Numbered from the stretch's first letter, positions 33,023-44,940 are shown. The stretch: DNA of 64,000 bases from Cryptomeria japonica (GCF_030272615.1 NC_081406.1:472058400-472122399); one strand, 5' to 3'. Numbers and translations: made by a program. Notes: generated by a model not told the origin, from the letters alone.

Positions 33023-34583
33023 GACACCCCCCCAAATTCACTCAAGCAAGAACCCCCCCCCCCCCAAATGGTGATTTGACACTTTATACTTAGTGCGTAT
33101 ACAATGGGCCACTTGCAAAACAAGGCAAGGTGGACTTCTGATTTCAATCTTACAACTGCCTTAAATAGGCTAAAAGAGACTCCCACAAATATTGCAAGTG
33201 ATCTAAACTAAGATCCAAGCAAAATACAAGTACCAAATAGGCCAAAAATGACCAAATATTGAAACTACAAAATCCACTCAGAATCACTGCAAACTAATAG
33301 AAGATTATGAAATTAGATGAAAAAATATGCACTTTAAAAAAAAATGACACCTGAAAAGGAGGTCGTATGACCCCAAACGAAGCCTTTGAAGTTGCAAAAT
33401 ATGGGATTAGACAAGTACAGTCATGAAGATCTGAAAATTATGAAAAATAGTCCATAAAAATTAGGAAATTCCTCCACCACTGCAAAGAGCACAAAATTCT
33501 AGCCCGTATAAAAAAAAAATTGCACCAAAAAAGGAGCAAAAATGAGCAAGATATAGCCTTCCAAAGTTGAACTGCAAAACTGAATAAGCTCAATGAGAGG
33601 GGGGTAAAAAAATTTCAAAATACTGCTGACGCAATGCTGATATTAGCAAATGATGGGCTTAAATTTGATGCCTATTTGGTTGTCAAAAAAACATCACCTC
33701 CCCCTACATGGTAGTCTATATGGTATGAACTGTACATGTGGCACACTACAAATTTTTCTGTACTGTACAGAAATGTTGAGGTGGCACATAGGTGTCAAAT
33801 GACATTTTGTTGTACGATGATGTGTTTGATGAGGTGGTTGTTGCATGGCATCTAACTGGGTGGTGAGTCAGCTGCTGACAGGTTCACTGACTGTGCTACG
33901 AACTCAGCAGACGGTACAGTGGAGGAGGCGAGAGGACCATGGTAGGTGGCGATGGGAGGACCACGGAGGATTAGCCGGCAAGAGGTGTGGATACATCACC
34001 AGAAGTAAATCTCAACATAGTTAGCAAGAAGGACGGAAGAACTGGTCGAGGCTGACAAGGCCGGGAGTAGGAGGAAGCAGCACAAGCGACAACCAGGAGG
34101 GTCATCGACAGGTGTAGAGTGGTTGACGGGGAGGCTAGGCGGTGGGCCCTGCAAAGGTGCAGTCCTTGCAGAAATCTGTGAACGCAGGGAGGAGTACGGG
34201 GTGACGCAGGGGGGTGGGGGTCAACATAGCCTCCCCCCAAATAATAATAATAATTTTAACAAAAAAAAATCGTACAATAAACTTTTCAAATAAAATATGC
34301 TCGAAATTTTTTTAAATATTCTACGAAATTAAAAAAAGTTTTTTTTTGCAGAATATTAATAACTTTTTTTTTGCAAAATTGTACAAATATAGCAGAATTG
34401 GCGAAATTTTTTCCCTCACCAAAATAGGCCGAATTTATACTCAAAATTCATGGAAATGGCCCCCTAGACTCAACCGTAATATCAAAATCATTATACGATG
34501 CCCCCAAAAATAGCACCTTCCTAGATCTGAAAATGCAAGCCTTCAAGAACACCTCTCCAAGACAAATCAATGATGCCCTTTAG
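33023..34583 (-). other. Leader of element F, with a G+C-rich segment
   Basis: No gag-pol sequence occurs here. Around 33045-33065 there is a run of C. The stretch of about 33890-34220 is distinctly G+C-rich compared with the A+T-rich surroundings, and its minus strand is open from 34240 to 33971 (Pro/Ser/Leu/Cys-rich, no family recognised). 34260-34440 is A/T homopolymer-rich. Confidence 0.5.
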
Positions 34584-34595
34584 GCTCTGATACCA
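34584..34595 (-). other. Primer-binding site of F (initiator tRNA-Met)
   Basis: The minus strand reads TGGTATCAGAGC and directly abuts the LTR end at 34596, with no spacer. A, B, D and I have a two-base spacer. Confidence 0.9.
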
Positions 34596-35055
34596 TGTGA
34601 GATTTTGCCAGGATCAAGAGCTCAATGAAAAGTACAAATAGAGAGACAAAATAGATGATAGGAATAAACTGTATTCTATCAAGAGAAAATACTGATCAAC
34701 TGGATCATCAATCGTTACATACAATGAATATGAGCATGCTTATATAGGCAAGGCTATATGGATATGTGAGCATACAAACATGACATGTGGCTCAATAAGA
34801 AACAAGGGTAGGTAGGAAATAGGTGTGGTAGGTAGAAGAAATAATAAAATATTCCACATGAGGTGGATCACCCAACAAATGTGGAATGTAACAACAAGAT
34901 ATACCACAAAAGGTGGAAATTCTCCTATACACACTATCCCAATGTGGTACAAACATCCAAGTGTCTCGTACCCAAACTACTATGATATGCATGTACCTAA
35001 GTAAACTTAAGTAAGGTGTAATAATATCCAACATGAATAGTTAATTACACCAACA
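34596..35055 (-). repeat. 5' LTR of element F
   Basis: It pairs with 30099-30559, is followed by the duplication AATCT, and is adjacent to the primer site. Confidence 0.93.
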
Positions 35056-35060
35056 AATCT

Positions 35061-35868
35061 TCCACTGAACTGTGATTCTTAGGCCTATTGCTAATGCTTC
35101 ATATTTTGCTATGTTGTTTGTACAAGGGAATGATAATTGATATGACTTAAGAATGGAATCCGCTTGAGGTTTAATGAAGAGGATACCTGCTTCAACACCA
35201 TGCTGTGTGTATGAACCATCAAAATATAATTGTCAAGGCTTTGAATTTGTTACCATGAAGATATATTCCTCTAGGAATTCTGAAACAATGAGAGTGTCAT
35301 CAATCATAGGTGCATTTGCTAACTGATCTGCAATGGCTTGTCCCTTAATGGATTTTCTATCAAAATATTTAATATCAAATTCATTCAAAATCATGACCCA
35401 TTTAGCCAATTTGGCAATAAGTGTTGCCTTGTTAAGTAGGTATTTGAGTGGATCAATTCTTGCAATGAGATTGGTCTTGTAAGTTAGCATGTAATGACAC
35501 AATTTCTATAAAGAAAAAACCATGACAGGACACACATGCTCAATCAAAGTGTAATTAAGATCGTACCCATCCAATGTGTGACTAATGTAGTATATAGCTC
35601 ATTATTTATCATCATGATCTTGTTGCACCAATAGTGCCCCCAGTGTTGTCTATGTAGCTAATATGTAAAGTAACAGGGGTTTTCCTTGAATAAGTGGCAT
35701 TAATACCAGTGGATTTAAAAGATAGTCTTTGAGAATCTAAAAGGCCTATTCACACTTATCATCCCACTTAAACTTGATATTCTTGTGAAGTAGATTATGA
35801 AAAGGATGACATTTATCTACAAGTCATGCGATGAATCTGTGTACTGATTGAAGTCTTCCTTGTAGAGA
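35061..35868 (-). pseudogene. RT connection and RNase H N-terminal part (element E)
   Basis: The minus strand reads Y-M-L-T-Y-K-T-N-L-I-A-R-I-D-P-L-K-Y-L-L and A-K-W-V-M-I-L-N-E-F-D-I-K-Y, then L-Y-F-D-G-S-Y-T-Q-H-G (first RNase H Asp) and N-N-I-A-K-Y-E-A-L (Glu). It breaks at the F insertion and continues at 30093. Several stops occur upstream of 35502. Confidence 0.8.
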
Positions 35869-36516
35869 TCAGAGTTGGTTGATATTCTTCGGAGGTGGCA
35901 TTTCCAATATAGCTCTGATTTTTGCTGGATCTACTTCAATTCCCCTTTGTGAGACAATGTATCTAAGGAGTTTCCTAGAGGTAACCCCAAAGACACACTT
36001 CTTGGGATTTAGTTTGACTTTGAACTTTTCCAAATGATCAAAAACTACTGATAGAATGTCTAAATGTGTTCCCCTCATGACTGATTTTCCCAAAAGATCA
36101 GCATAGTCTTCCATAGTAATAGGCTTGAGATCATGAAAGATAGCTATCATTACTCTTTGATATGTCACACCTGCATTTTTTAATCTGAAGGGTATGATGT
36201 TCCAATAAAAGGTACCCCAAGGTCATGTAAATCCCATTTTATGTTGATCTTCAAGTGCTATTTTAATTTGATTATACCTGGAGAATCCATCCATTAAAGA
36301 GAGCATTGCATGACTAATCATGAGATCAACTATTAAATCAATGTTTTGCAATGAAAAATCATCTTTGGGACAAGCCTGATTGGTATCTCTGAAGTCCATA
36401 CAGATTCTAATGCTATTGTTTGATTTTTTGATAGGTAGAAGATTATAAATCCATTCAGGGTAGTCAATCGGTTTGATGATGCCCACGTCTAACAATTTCT
36501 TAAGTTCCACTTTCAC
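35869..36516 (-). pseudogene. Ty3/gypsy reverse transcriptase (element E)
   Basis: The RT begins L-L-D-V-G-I-I-K-P-I-D-Y-P-E-W, with M-D-F-R-D-T-N-Q-A-C-P-K-D-D-F and S-L-M-D-G-F-S-R-Y-N-Q-I-K (first catalytic Asp present). After a TGA/TAA region near 36220 it continues Y-Q-R-V-M-I-A-I-F-H-D-L. The catalytic box reads D-Y-A-D-L-L where the family has Y-V-D-D-L-L, so a catalytic Asp is lost. Then follow N-P-K-K-C-V-F-G-V and P-A-K-I-R-A-I-L-E-M-P-P-P. Confidence 0.88.
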
Positions 36517-38130
36517 TAATAATGCTACCTAGGGATGCATTTTGCAAAGTTTCTATTTTACCGAATTGGTGCATGGAGTAACTTTCAAATGATACATAAC
36601 CAAATTAGGATCTAGTCTAGGCATGTCGGCATATGACCATGCAAAGTTGACTTGTCACTCTGTGAAGAATGTTATGAACTTTGGTCTTTCAATTTTTATC
36701 AAAAACTATGCCAAGAATATATTGTACAATATCTCTACTATCCCAATATTCATCTTGATGGTTTCTTCAACCAACATTGATGATTTTTATTCATGTGATG
36801 CAATAGGGAGAGTTTCAAACCTTCCATCCCCAGGCGCCTCAAAGAGGTTTTTTACCTTTGGATGGATCCTTTATTTTTACTTTTTAAGGTTCTGACATCA
36901 CCATAATGTGGTTTTCACCATAAGACCCACGATTTTTATTTATTTTAATACCTTTGCAACTAGAAGGTTTGAATCCCTCTCCAAAATATTCCATGCTATC
37001 GAGTTCTATGATGTATCCTGCTTTGTGGTCCCCAAGTGGAAGATCCTCACATATGCCAAGGTAGTCAATAAAGGCCTCATTATTTTGGAATGTGTCAAGG
37101 CATTGAAGTTCTTGTTGGTCCCAATCAATGAGTTGTGAATGAATAAAGAGAAGGCCATCAGTATGTTCAAAGTCAACAAGTATGAGGGTAAAGGCATAAG
37201 ACTCTTCATGTATCTCAATGCAATCATCGAGGTCATCACTAGTACTCTCCTCATTAGTCTCCATTGTGAATGAGTCCAAATCAATTTCACTAGGAAACTT
37301 AGCAACGAGAGTCTTCACTCTTTATGGTTTTAACCTAGAACCTTGAGACGTGGAGGGATCGAGATCCCAAAATGTTTTTATCCATGGTTCTCCACTATCT
37401 TTCTTTTCTTTATTTTCTTGAGATGTAGAATCTGATAATGTCGCTTGACCAACTTTGAAATGTTTTCTAAACTTCTCTTCTTTAGTGGGTTCACCTAGTT
37501 CTCTAAATATTTTTGTAAGCTCATAGTCACATTGGATGACTTATCTGAACTGCATTCCCATTCATTAGTTTATGAAATAGCATTTATCTTGTTGTTGGTC
37601 ATTAATGGAGGTAGATTTTGTGATTTGTGATGTTGTTTTGGAATTAGGACCACCTAATCTCAAGGGTGTGAAACCAAGACCTTTGTTGAACTGCTTCTTT
37701 GGTACTAGCTTTGGTTGCAACAACTCTACAATACCTTTCTTTTATAACCCAAGAGGGCATTTTTCATCATATCTAAATTTTTCTAAGAATTTAAACCTTT
37801 TCCATAATCTTCGCATGGTATTTTGATGTGGTCATGTGTAGATTATTCTTTAGGTTCTCTATAAAGCATTTATAAAGGTATTCTTCTTCCATCTCACCCC
37901 ATTTCTTGAATGTAGTGGGATCCCATTTTATGGTAAACACATATAATTTCTAGAAGTATGTGGCCATCCATATTCTTTAGGAGAACCCATTATTTGTCTT
38001 AAGTACATTGTTTGATTCAAACTATACTTTCCCATGCCTTTATCTTTGTATTTTCCTTTGAGCTCTCCTTTTTTTGATGTAGAAGCTTTTAATTATTTTG
38101 GATCAACATATGCTGATGATGGAGTTGCTT
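36517..38130 (-). pseudogene. Protease-RT linker region (element E)
   Basis: This is the long spacer that Tat/Athila-like elements carry between protease and RT. The clearest open part is 37318-36884 (144 codons, acidic, with S-T-S-D-D-L-D-D-C and L-P-L-G-D-H). I assign it by position only; no domain is recognised. Plus-strand frames in this stretch look like shadows. Confidence 0.5.
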
Positions 38131-38135
38131 CTCTA

Positions 38136-39352
38136 TACTAGCAATATGATGGATCTGGTTAAGTATTTTCATTGATGTCAGCACTGTATCCCAATTGGAG
38201 ACTATCCCAGTTAGTCTTGGTGATCTTCTTGGTCTTGGCTATGATTCTGATCCGGTATGATCAAATCTTTGGAATCGGTTTTGGATGCTTATTCTGGATG
38301 ATTATATGCTTGCTACATTCTATTGGTTCATAATTTGGTGCTTTGTCTATTACTGCTTTTGGTATTTACCGGTACTAGCTAGCTTTTAGCTTCTAGCTTT
38401 ACCGGTTAGCTTCTAGCTTTCCCGATTAGCTTTACGGATAAGCATTATTTGGTGATTTGGTCAGAGGATTTTGGTCCAGCTTATGGAATCGATTTCTATC
38501 ATGCTAAAGGTTTTTCTTGATCGTGTCCTGAGTATTTGGTGACTTTGCATGGGATGGTGTGTTGCTATGATGGTCCTATTTGGATCTGGTTAAACTTTCT
38601 GTTATTTCACTAAGGGTTCCTACCACTTGGTGAAGCGTGTTGGATTTTGATCTTAGCGGAATTTTTGATGGATATAATTGTTTGGATACTTGAATTAGGT
38701 CCATGCTATGTAATGTAAATCATAATATTGGTCTGATGGTACCATGTGGTGTATTTTTTGTAATTATGGGTTTATGGGTTTAGGGTTTAGCCGACCTTGT
38801 CAATAAGGTTGATGATCTATATTTATAGGTGACTTATTCATGTAATTGGAATCAAAGATGGTTATGGGATGGTTATGTCTGCATTATCAAAGTAAGGATT
38901 ATGTACGAATAGAGTCATATCATTCCAATGAAGGCTGGAAAGGTTTTGTATTGTAGAGCAGATATCAACGCTTAACCGGAATTGTATTAAGCATTAGCAG
39001 ATGCTACTTTCATAGTTCATTTCTTTCTGGATTGTAGTATGATGTTTATGTAAGTCAATGAGACTTCCCTTTGTGATGAGCAGTTTGCTCTAGCTAGTTG
39101 GCCTTTCTGCAAGTGCAGACCCCATTGTAATTATACACAATACTACTGTAAAATATTCATCTAATTATGGGTAGGGTTTCCCATCATGTTTTTTCCCTTT
39201 CCAGGTTTTCCACATCAAAAATATTGGTGTTATGTGTGTTCTTCTTTCATGTGCTCTGATATAAGTTTTATAATTGAATTAATTTCTATACTTGTGAGAC
39301 AATTGATTCACCCCCCCTCTCAGTTATCTACCTATATCTGAGTTGTCTAACA
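38136..39352 (+). mobile_element. Solo LTR G (copia-like)
   Basis: The block is flanked by CTCTA (38131-38135 and 39353-39357) and interrupts E. It ends TTGTCTAACA after GATTCACCCCCCCTCTCAG, the hallmark copia LTR end also seen in D and B, and carries GGGTTTCCC/TTTTTTCCC boxes near 39172. It begins TACTAGC instead of TG, as the first A solo LTR does with TATTGG. A TATA-like TATATTTATAGG lies near 38817-38829. No second copy exists in the window, so the left end rests on the TSD. Confidence 0.75.
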
Positions 39353-39425
39353 CTCTATTGATTAGGACTATTAATTTTGTTCTTGGTCACAATTATTGCA
39401 ATATATGAATGGATTTTGATCACAT

Positions 39426-40235
39426 TTAATTCACTTTGACTCTATTGTATGGAAATTTAATACATTGGTGATATGTTGATGGTATTGCTCTTATTTCATT
39501 TATCCATGGACATTCCAAAAGTATGTTGTATGTGAGATCCCAATCAAGAACTTGATAAATCACATAATTTGTCATTGGTCTAATGCTTAAAGGTAAGGGG
39601 ACTGTTCCTTTGGATGAGTATTCTTTGTCAGCATATGCTTTGATAGTGATCTTATTTCTTGAATCCACAGTCTCTTCAAAGTATCCCAATTATTTAATAG
39701 TGTTCAATGTGCAAATTTTTAGACCTTCTCCTCCATCTATCAAGACTCGTTTGATGCAGTTATTATGGAGAAATGATTCAATGTGGAGAGATGCATTGTG
39801 TGGTTGACATGGAGATGCGTCATTGGCTTCTGTGAATGTAAGGCAATATGGAGTGGAAAGATATACCACCATGGCTTGAAACTGGTCCATGTTTAGATTA
39901 GTGGGATGGTAGTTTCTCTTAATGCTTTGTCAAGAATGGCCTTATGTGAAGGAGAGATGTACAATAACTCAAGGATGGAGATAAGGGTGGGTGTCTTCCC
40001 TATCTGGTCTACAAGGTCATACTATTTTTGGTAGATGGTGAAATTATGGTCTTAGATGGAATACCTTGCAAGGTGACTTTACCCCATCAAGTTGTAACAT
40101 TGCATTCGGGGGTTTCATCATTGGAGAATGATGATTATGGTCCAATTCCTTTAAAAAAAATTTATTCCTTTAGGTTGGACCTTTGGGAGTTTTGTCCTTG
40201 ATAATAATGGTAGAAACATGATTGTCCATTGAAAT
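39426..40235 (-). pseudogene. Gag end and aspartic protease (element E)
   Basis: The minus strand gives Y-D-L-V-D-Q-I-G-K-T-P and L-E-L-L-Y-I-S-P-S-H-K (about 40020-39930), then M-D-Q-F-Q-A-M-V from 39890. The protease site R-V-L-I-D-G-G-E-G-L-K-I-C has the Tat-type Asp-Gly-Gly. It continues in 39689-39426 with Y-N-I-L-L-E-C-P-W-I and A-I-P-S-T-Y-H-Q-C-I-K-F. This protease-like pattern is typical of Tat/Athila polyproteins. Confidence 0.82.
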
Positions 40236-40299
40236 GTGGTTGACTGTATAATTGGTGCAGGAGCACCTAGAGCAGTCATGATTCAAGAAGCTATTTTTT

Positions 40300-41582
40300 G
40301 AATATATGTTTTATAATTTTGGTTTGATCTTGTAATAAGTTCTTTTATACCATTTTGGAATTTTTTATGTCCTATTTGTCATTATGGGGTCAGGTGTTAA
40401 GTGATGCATATTGTTGTACCAATGTTTGTTATAGGTAGGCATAGGAATGTCTTATGTTTTTGGGAAGGTAAATGGTCATCCATGCAAATGTTGGTTATGA
40501 ACCATTAGAAATTGATTTAAATATTATAAATATCACTTTCCTAGGTCAAGGAAAGGTTGGTGTAATTTTTGGATGCATAAACAATAAAGAAGACTCTATT
40601 TTTCTACATTTTTCTCATTATTTTGCTGCTACAGGGGTTGTACGATTTCATATAGGCAAAAATTTGGCTTGAACTATATTTTACATATTAGAGAGATGAA
40701 CTAGAAGCATTTTTTCATTTGTTTGATTCGATTTCATTAAATTTGGAGTGTTTGAGAGAAAATTTAGTAAGACCGGATTCACAAACCCTAGGTTTGAGGG
40801 TTTTATAAATAACTATGCAAATAAGGCCATTCCACTGATATAAGACCTTGAAAATTAGTGGAATGGAGTAGATAGGTTGTTAATGGTGTTATGGTTGTTG
40901 GTAGTTGTAGGGGTTGGAGTTAGGGCCTAGTTTGTGCAGGTCAAGGCCTAATATCTCTATGTATTAGGCTAGAAGTGATAGGTAAGAGTAGGGTTTGGTG
41001 ATTGAGTGAGTTGGTGATACAATCTAGTGATGGAAATTGCATAAGTAAACCACACATGACATATTTGTAACCTTGGAATGAATTTTGGAAGGTTGGGATA
41101 GAGATTCCACATACTTGCTTTGTAAAAGTGAGGACAAAATTACCATTCAATTATTGAGCATTGAGTTCCAAAGTAACCCTAGCCACAAACTATATATATT
41201 ATAAAATGGCCAAATGGGTACTAAAAAATACTTACATTTTTGTCTGAAGGTGTCCATACGATAATATATTCCCAAAAAACCTCTTTGAGAGGGCTACAAG
41301 GAATTAGGCCTAATTGCAAGCAAGGTAGTGTTGAATTCATAATAGGGGTTTGAGTTAGTGAATACCTGCACTTGAAATGTTGTCATATGCCCAAGGAGAG
41401 ATTGAAATAGTAGTTTGTAAATATTTTTAGGCCTTTTCCAAAAGGTATGAGGAATGATTCATCTAGAGTAGTGACATGAGGAATAGGAAACCTTGATGGG
41501 AAGACCTTTGAGACAAGCATTGATGTTGAAGATTTGATCAAAGTAGACTGATTGAGATTGCTCCACCCCCTTCTTTGTATCA
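40300..41582 (+). repeat. Probable 5' LTR and flank of gypsy element H
   Basis: The right end is set by the primer site: ...TTTGTATCA, two bases, then TGGTATTAGAGC. A TATA-like TTTTATAAATAACT lies near 40802, and an inverted repeat GCCTAATA/TATTAGGC at 40946-40969. The left end cannot be fixed because the 3' LTR is missing; 40240-40300 may still be E or other DNA. Small frames here are not convincing genes. Confidence 0.5.
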
Positions 41583-41584
41583 AA

Positions 41585-41596
41585 TGGTATTAGAGC
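41585..41596 (+). other. Primer-binding site of H
   Basis: TGGTATTAGAGC differs from the initiator-Met complement TGGTATCAGAGC by one C-to-T change. Confidence 0.8.
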
Positions 41597-41651
41597 ATAG
41601 TTTTGGTCCGCGATAAGAAATTTTGGTTGTTGTGTTGAAAATAAGAGCAAG

Positions 41652-42700
41652 ATGCCTCCAAAGGGAAATTCCATTGCAAGAGAAGTCAGCCAACTGAAGC
41701 AGAAACATGCTAGGGAGATGAAGAAATTAGAAGAGAGGATGGATGCAAGGATTGAAGCCATAGAAGCCAATCAGAGAAGAGATGAGGTTGCAGGAGATGT
41801 CAATGACCAAGGGGAAGATGAAGAATCCCAAGAAGGGTCTGAGGAGAAAATGGCTCCTGAAGAACTAAGGATGGCTAGGCTTTTGAAAGAAATCAAGGGA
41901 GATGGTCATGAGACCAAAGTGAATCTACCCATGTATGGAGGGAAATTAGATGGAGAAGAGCTCCTAGATTGGATAGGGGCCTTGGACAACCATTTTTGAA
42001 TGTGAAGATGTAGAAGAGGACCAAAAAGTAAAGGTGGATAAATCAAGGCTGAAAGGACATGCTTTGTTGTGGTGGGACTTTGTGTAGATTGAAAGAATAA
42101 AGAAAGGGAAATATAAGATAACCTTATAGGATAGGATGGTGGAAAAATAAAAGAAGTTCCTATCAAGTGATTATAACATTCAAATGTTCAAGAGACTACA
42201 AAATATCAAGAAAAAAGAGTTGGATGTGCAGGCCTACACAGAGGAATTCTACAAATTAAGTATAAGGATAGGGCATGAAGAGGATGAAAAAGATATGGTG
42301 GCAAGGTATCTCAATGATCTGAGTTATAGCACCCAAGATTATTTGAGTGTCACTACACCAAGGATAATAGAGGAGTGTTATAACTTAAAAATCAAAGCTG
42401 AGGATAAGTTGAAGAGGAAATAAGAGAAACAAAACAAAGGTAGAGGCAAGATGTTTAGAGGTACTGGCTCCTTTGGGGAAAAGGATATTCCTCCAAGTCA
42501 CAAGAAGAGTCGTGGAATAGTGAAGAAAAAAATACAAGACAAAGGGGAAAATTAAGAGGAAGGAGAGAAAATAATAGGGGCAGGTTTGATGGACAAGGAA
42601 GAGGCTCAAACACCTTTTCAAGAAGGTGCTACCAATCTAACCAATTTTGTCATCAAGCATGGAAGTTCCAAGAGAGAGAATCATATACTTATCATGGTGG
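41652..42700 (+). pseudogene. Gypsy gag (element H)
   Basis: Met 41652 starts M-P-P-K-G-N-S-I-A-R-E-V with a predicted coiled coil (K-Q-K-H-A-R-E-M-K-K-L-E-E-R). Then L-P-M-Y-G-G-K-L-D-G-E-E-L-L-D-W-I opens the gag core. An extra T in a T run near 41995 shifts the frame. The core resumes (L-L-W-W-D-F-V) and continues in 42184-42423 (Y-T-E-E-F-Y-K-L). The zinc knuckle near 42630 is degenerate: C-Y-Q-S-N-Q-F-C-H, with its second and last Cys lost. Confidence 0.82.
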
Positions 42701-42719
42701 TGAAAAGAGAACTCAATTA

Positions 42720-43160
42720 GTGCATGAAGAAGACAATGAAAGGTTCAATTCTCCTTCCCAACATGTCACTACAGAGATAGGTGAGTCCCTAATGATGAGA
42801 AGAACACTCATTAAAGTGCCAATAGTCAAAGAACCTCCTCAAAGAAAGCAATTGTTTAGAACCACTTTCAAGTCACATGGAAGGGTATTTAAAGTTGTTG
42901 TAGATTCAGGTTCTAGTGATAATTTGGTGTCTTTGGAAATGGTAGAAAAGTTTAATGTGAAGAGAGTCCCTCATTCCACCCCCTACATAGTATCATGGCT
43001 AAATAAGGGTCAACAAGTCTTGGTTAATGAGAAGTCATGGGTAGAGATTAACATTGGAGGCTACAAAGACAATATTTTGTGTGACATCATCCCTATGGAT
43101 GTTTGTCATCTACTCCTTAGCAAACCATGGCAGTATGATAGCAAGACTAAGCATGGCTAG
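42720..43160 (+). pseudogene. Gypsy aspartic protease (element H)
   Basis: The 146-codon frame contains V-F-K-V-V-V-D-S-G-S-S-D-N-L-V-S, an intact Asp-Ser-Gly site. It ends with I-L-C-D-I-I-P-M-D-V-C-H-L-L-L-S-K-P-W-Q-Y-D, the usual end of chromovirus-like protease domains. Stops after 43160 break the link to RT. Confidence 0.87.
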
Positions 43161-43479
43161 CACAAGAACATCTATGTGATAGAGAAGGATGGAGTTTAAT
43201 TCACATTAACACCACTCCAAGATGAAGGTTTGGACAAGCAGGTTGGGTCTAGTGTTATGTTATTAGGGGAGAAAGAATTCTTGAGGACATTGAAGGGAGA
43301 AGGGTGACAAGGATATGTTGTCATAATTAGACCAAAAACAATTTTGACAACAACATATGTTGATGATGTGCCTAAGGAAGTTTAGGCCTTGTTCAATAAA
43401 TATCAATAATTCATAGTAGATGAGATTCCTAATTCTCTACCACCTATGAGAGATGTGAGCCACCAAATAGACCTTATAC

Positions 43480-44182
43480 TAGGTGCAACCCTCCCAATAA
43501 GGCTGCCTACAAAATGACCCCCAAAAAGAATGATGAAATAAGAAAATAGGTCCAAGAATTGTTAGATAAAGGCTTGATAAGAGAAAGCTTGAGTCCATGC
43601 ACTTTCCCAACTATCCTATCACCCAAAAAGGATGGAGATTGGAGGATGTACACTGATTCAAGGGAAATTAATAAAATAACCATTATGTATAGGTTTCCAA
43701 TTCCTATAATGGAGGACTTGATGGACTGCTTGGGTGGTGCATGCTATTTCTCAAAAATTGATTATAAAAGTGGCTATCATCAGATTAGGATCAAAGAGGG
43801 AGATGAGTGGAATATTGCATTTAAAACCATCTAGGGTCTCTATAAGTAGATGGTGATGCCTTTTGGGCTCTCTAATGCCCCAAGTACATTTATGAGGCTC
43901 ATGAATGAAGTGTTGAAGCCCTTAATAGGTAAATTTGTGGTTGTTTACTTCGATGATATACTTGTTTTTAGTAGGACTAAAAAGGAGTATTTACAACACT
44001 TGGATATGGTCTTGAAGAAGTTGAATGAGGATAAGTTGATGATCATTCTTAATAAGTGTGATTTCATGAAGGAGGAATTAGTATACCTTGTATTTGTGAT
44101 TTCTAAAGGCTCATTGAAGATGGATACTTCCAAGGTTGAATTCATTCACAATTGCCAACTCCAAAGTCAGTGGGAGAGGTAA
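43480..44182 (+). pseudogene. Gypsy reverse transcriptase (element H)
   Basis: Motifs in order are [53 protein letters not shown] and [11 protein letters not shown] (catalytic F-D-D present). Two stops at 43832 and 43847 replace codons in A-F-K-T-x-x-G-L-Y. One Arg-to-Ser style change occurs in the fingers (Y-T-D-S-R). A frameshift lies near 44150. Confidence 0.9.
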
Positions 44183-44940
44183 GAAGATTCCATGGTCTTG
44201 CTAATTTTTATATGAATTTCATAAAGAACTTTAGTCATATATGCTCACCTATGATTGACACCATTAAGGGAGACAAAAGGAAGAGATTTCGATGGACTGA
44301 GGAGGCAAAAATAAGTTTAGAATACCTCAAAAATAGAGTGGCACAATAGCCTATTCTTTCTTTACCTGACTTCAACAAGGTCTTCACAGTGGAGTGTGAT
44401 GTTAGTGGATTTGCAATTGGAATAGTCTTGAGCCTAGAGGGTAGACCAGTGGCCTTCTTCAATGAAAATCTCAATGAAGCCAAAAGAAAGTATTCCTATT
44501 ATGACTTGTAACTCTATTCATTAGTGTAGTCCCTAAGAAAGTGGAGAAATTACCTCTTACCCAAGATTTCATTGTCTTCACGGATAACTATGCTCTGAGT
44601 TTTTTGAACAGCCAAGAAAAGTTAAGTAATAGGCATGTAAAGTGGGTTGAATAATTGTAGAGTTTCACATTCACCATTTAACACAAAAAGGGACAAGTCA
44701 AAAAAGTAGTAGATGCCCTAAGTAGGAGACCAGTGTTGGTACATTAGTTACAACTCCAAAGTGTGGGTATATAAGAAATGAAATACATGCATGCAGATGA
44801 TGAAGACTTCAAGGAGGTATAATCTATTTCCAATCAGTTTCAAAGTGTTTTCCAAGATAAATTTTCTGATTTTTTGTTACAAGATAGATTTCTATTTAAA
44901 AGTTCTCAATCGTGCATACCTAAGTGATCCATGAGGATGA
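44152..44940 (+). pseudogene. Gypsy RNase H and start of integrase (element H)
   Basis: The reading R-R-F-H-G-L-A-N-F-Y-M-N-F-I-K-N-F ends the RT. RNase H follows with [14 protein letters not shown] (first Asp) and [12 protein letters not shown]. Several stops lie after 44349. The remnant ends at C-I-P-K-x-S-M-R-M-N-L-I, the first residues of integrase. Confidence 0.78.

Larger units (their letters stand above)
30099..35055 (-). mobile_element. Non-autonomous copia element F (gag and protease only)
   Basis: LTRs of 461 and 460 bp (30099-30559 and 34596-35055, TGTGAGATTTTGCC to ACCAACA) with TSD AATCT (30094-30098 and 35056-35060). The minus strand has an initiator-Met primer site, a 1.6-kb leader, gag, nucleocapsid and protease, and then about 1.3 kb without integrase, RT or RNase H. 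I counted about 33 differences between the LTRs (near 7 percent), older than A and D. It lies in the RNase H of E. Confidence 0.9.
26981..40235 (-). mobile_element. Ty3/gypsy Tat/Athila-like element E, decayed, split by F and G
   Basis: On the minus strand the order is end of gag and protease (40235-39426), RT (36516-35869), RNase H (35868-35061 then 30093-29800), and integrase (29400-28225). RT before integrase defines Ty3/gypsy. Motifs of the Tat/Athila group are clear, such as A-C-P-K-D-D-F, D-G-F-S-R-Y-N-Q-I-K and P-P-S-S-N-G-H-K-F-I. Catalytic sites are broken (see the parts). It hosts F (30099-35055) and solo LTR G (38136-39352). LTRs were not identified, so the outer limits are approximate. 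Confidence 0.82.

Noticed and set aside
36623-37138. Plus-strand genes in E
   Set aside because: They are antisense to the E polyprotein and have no family resemblance.
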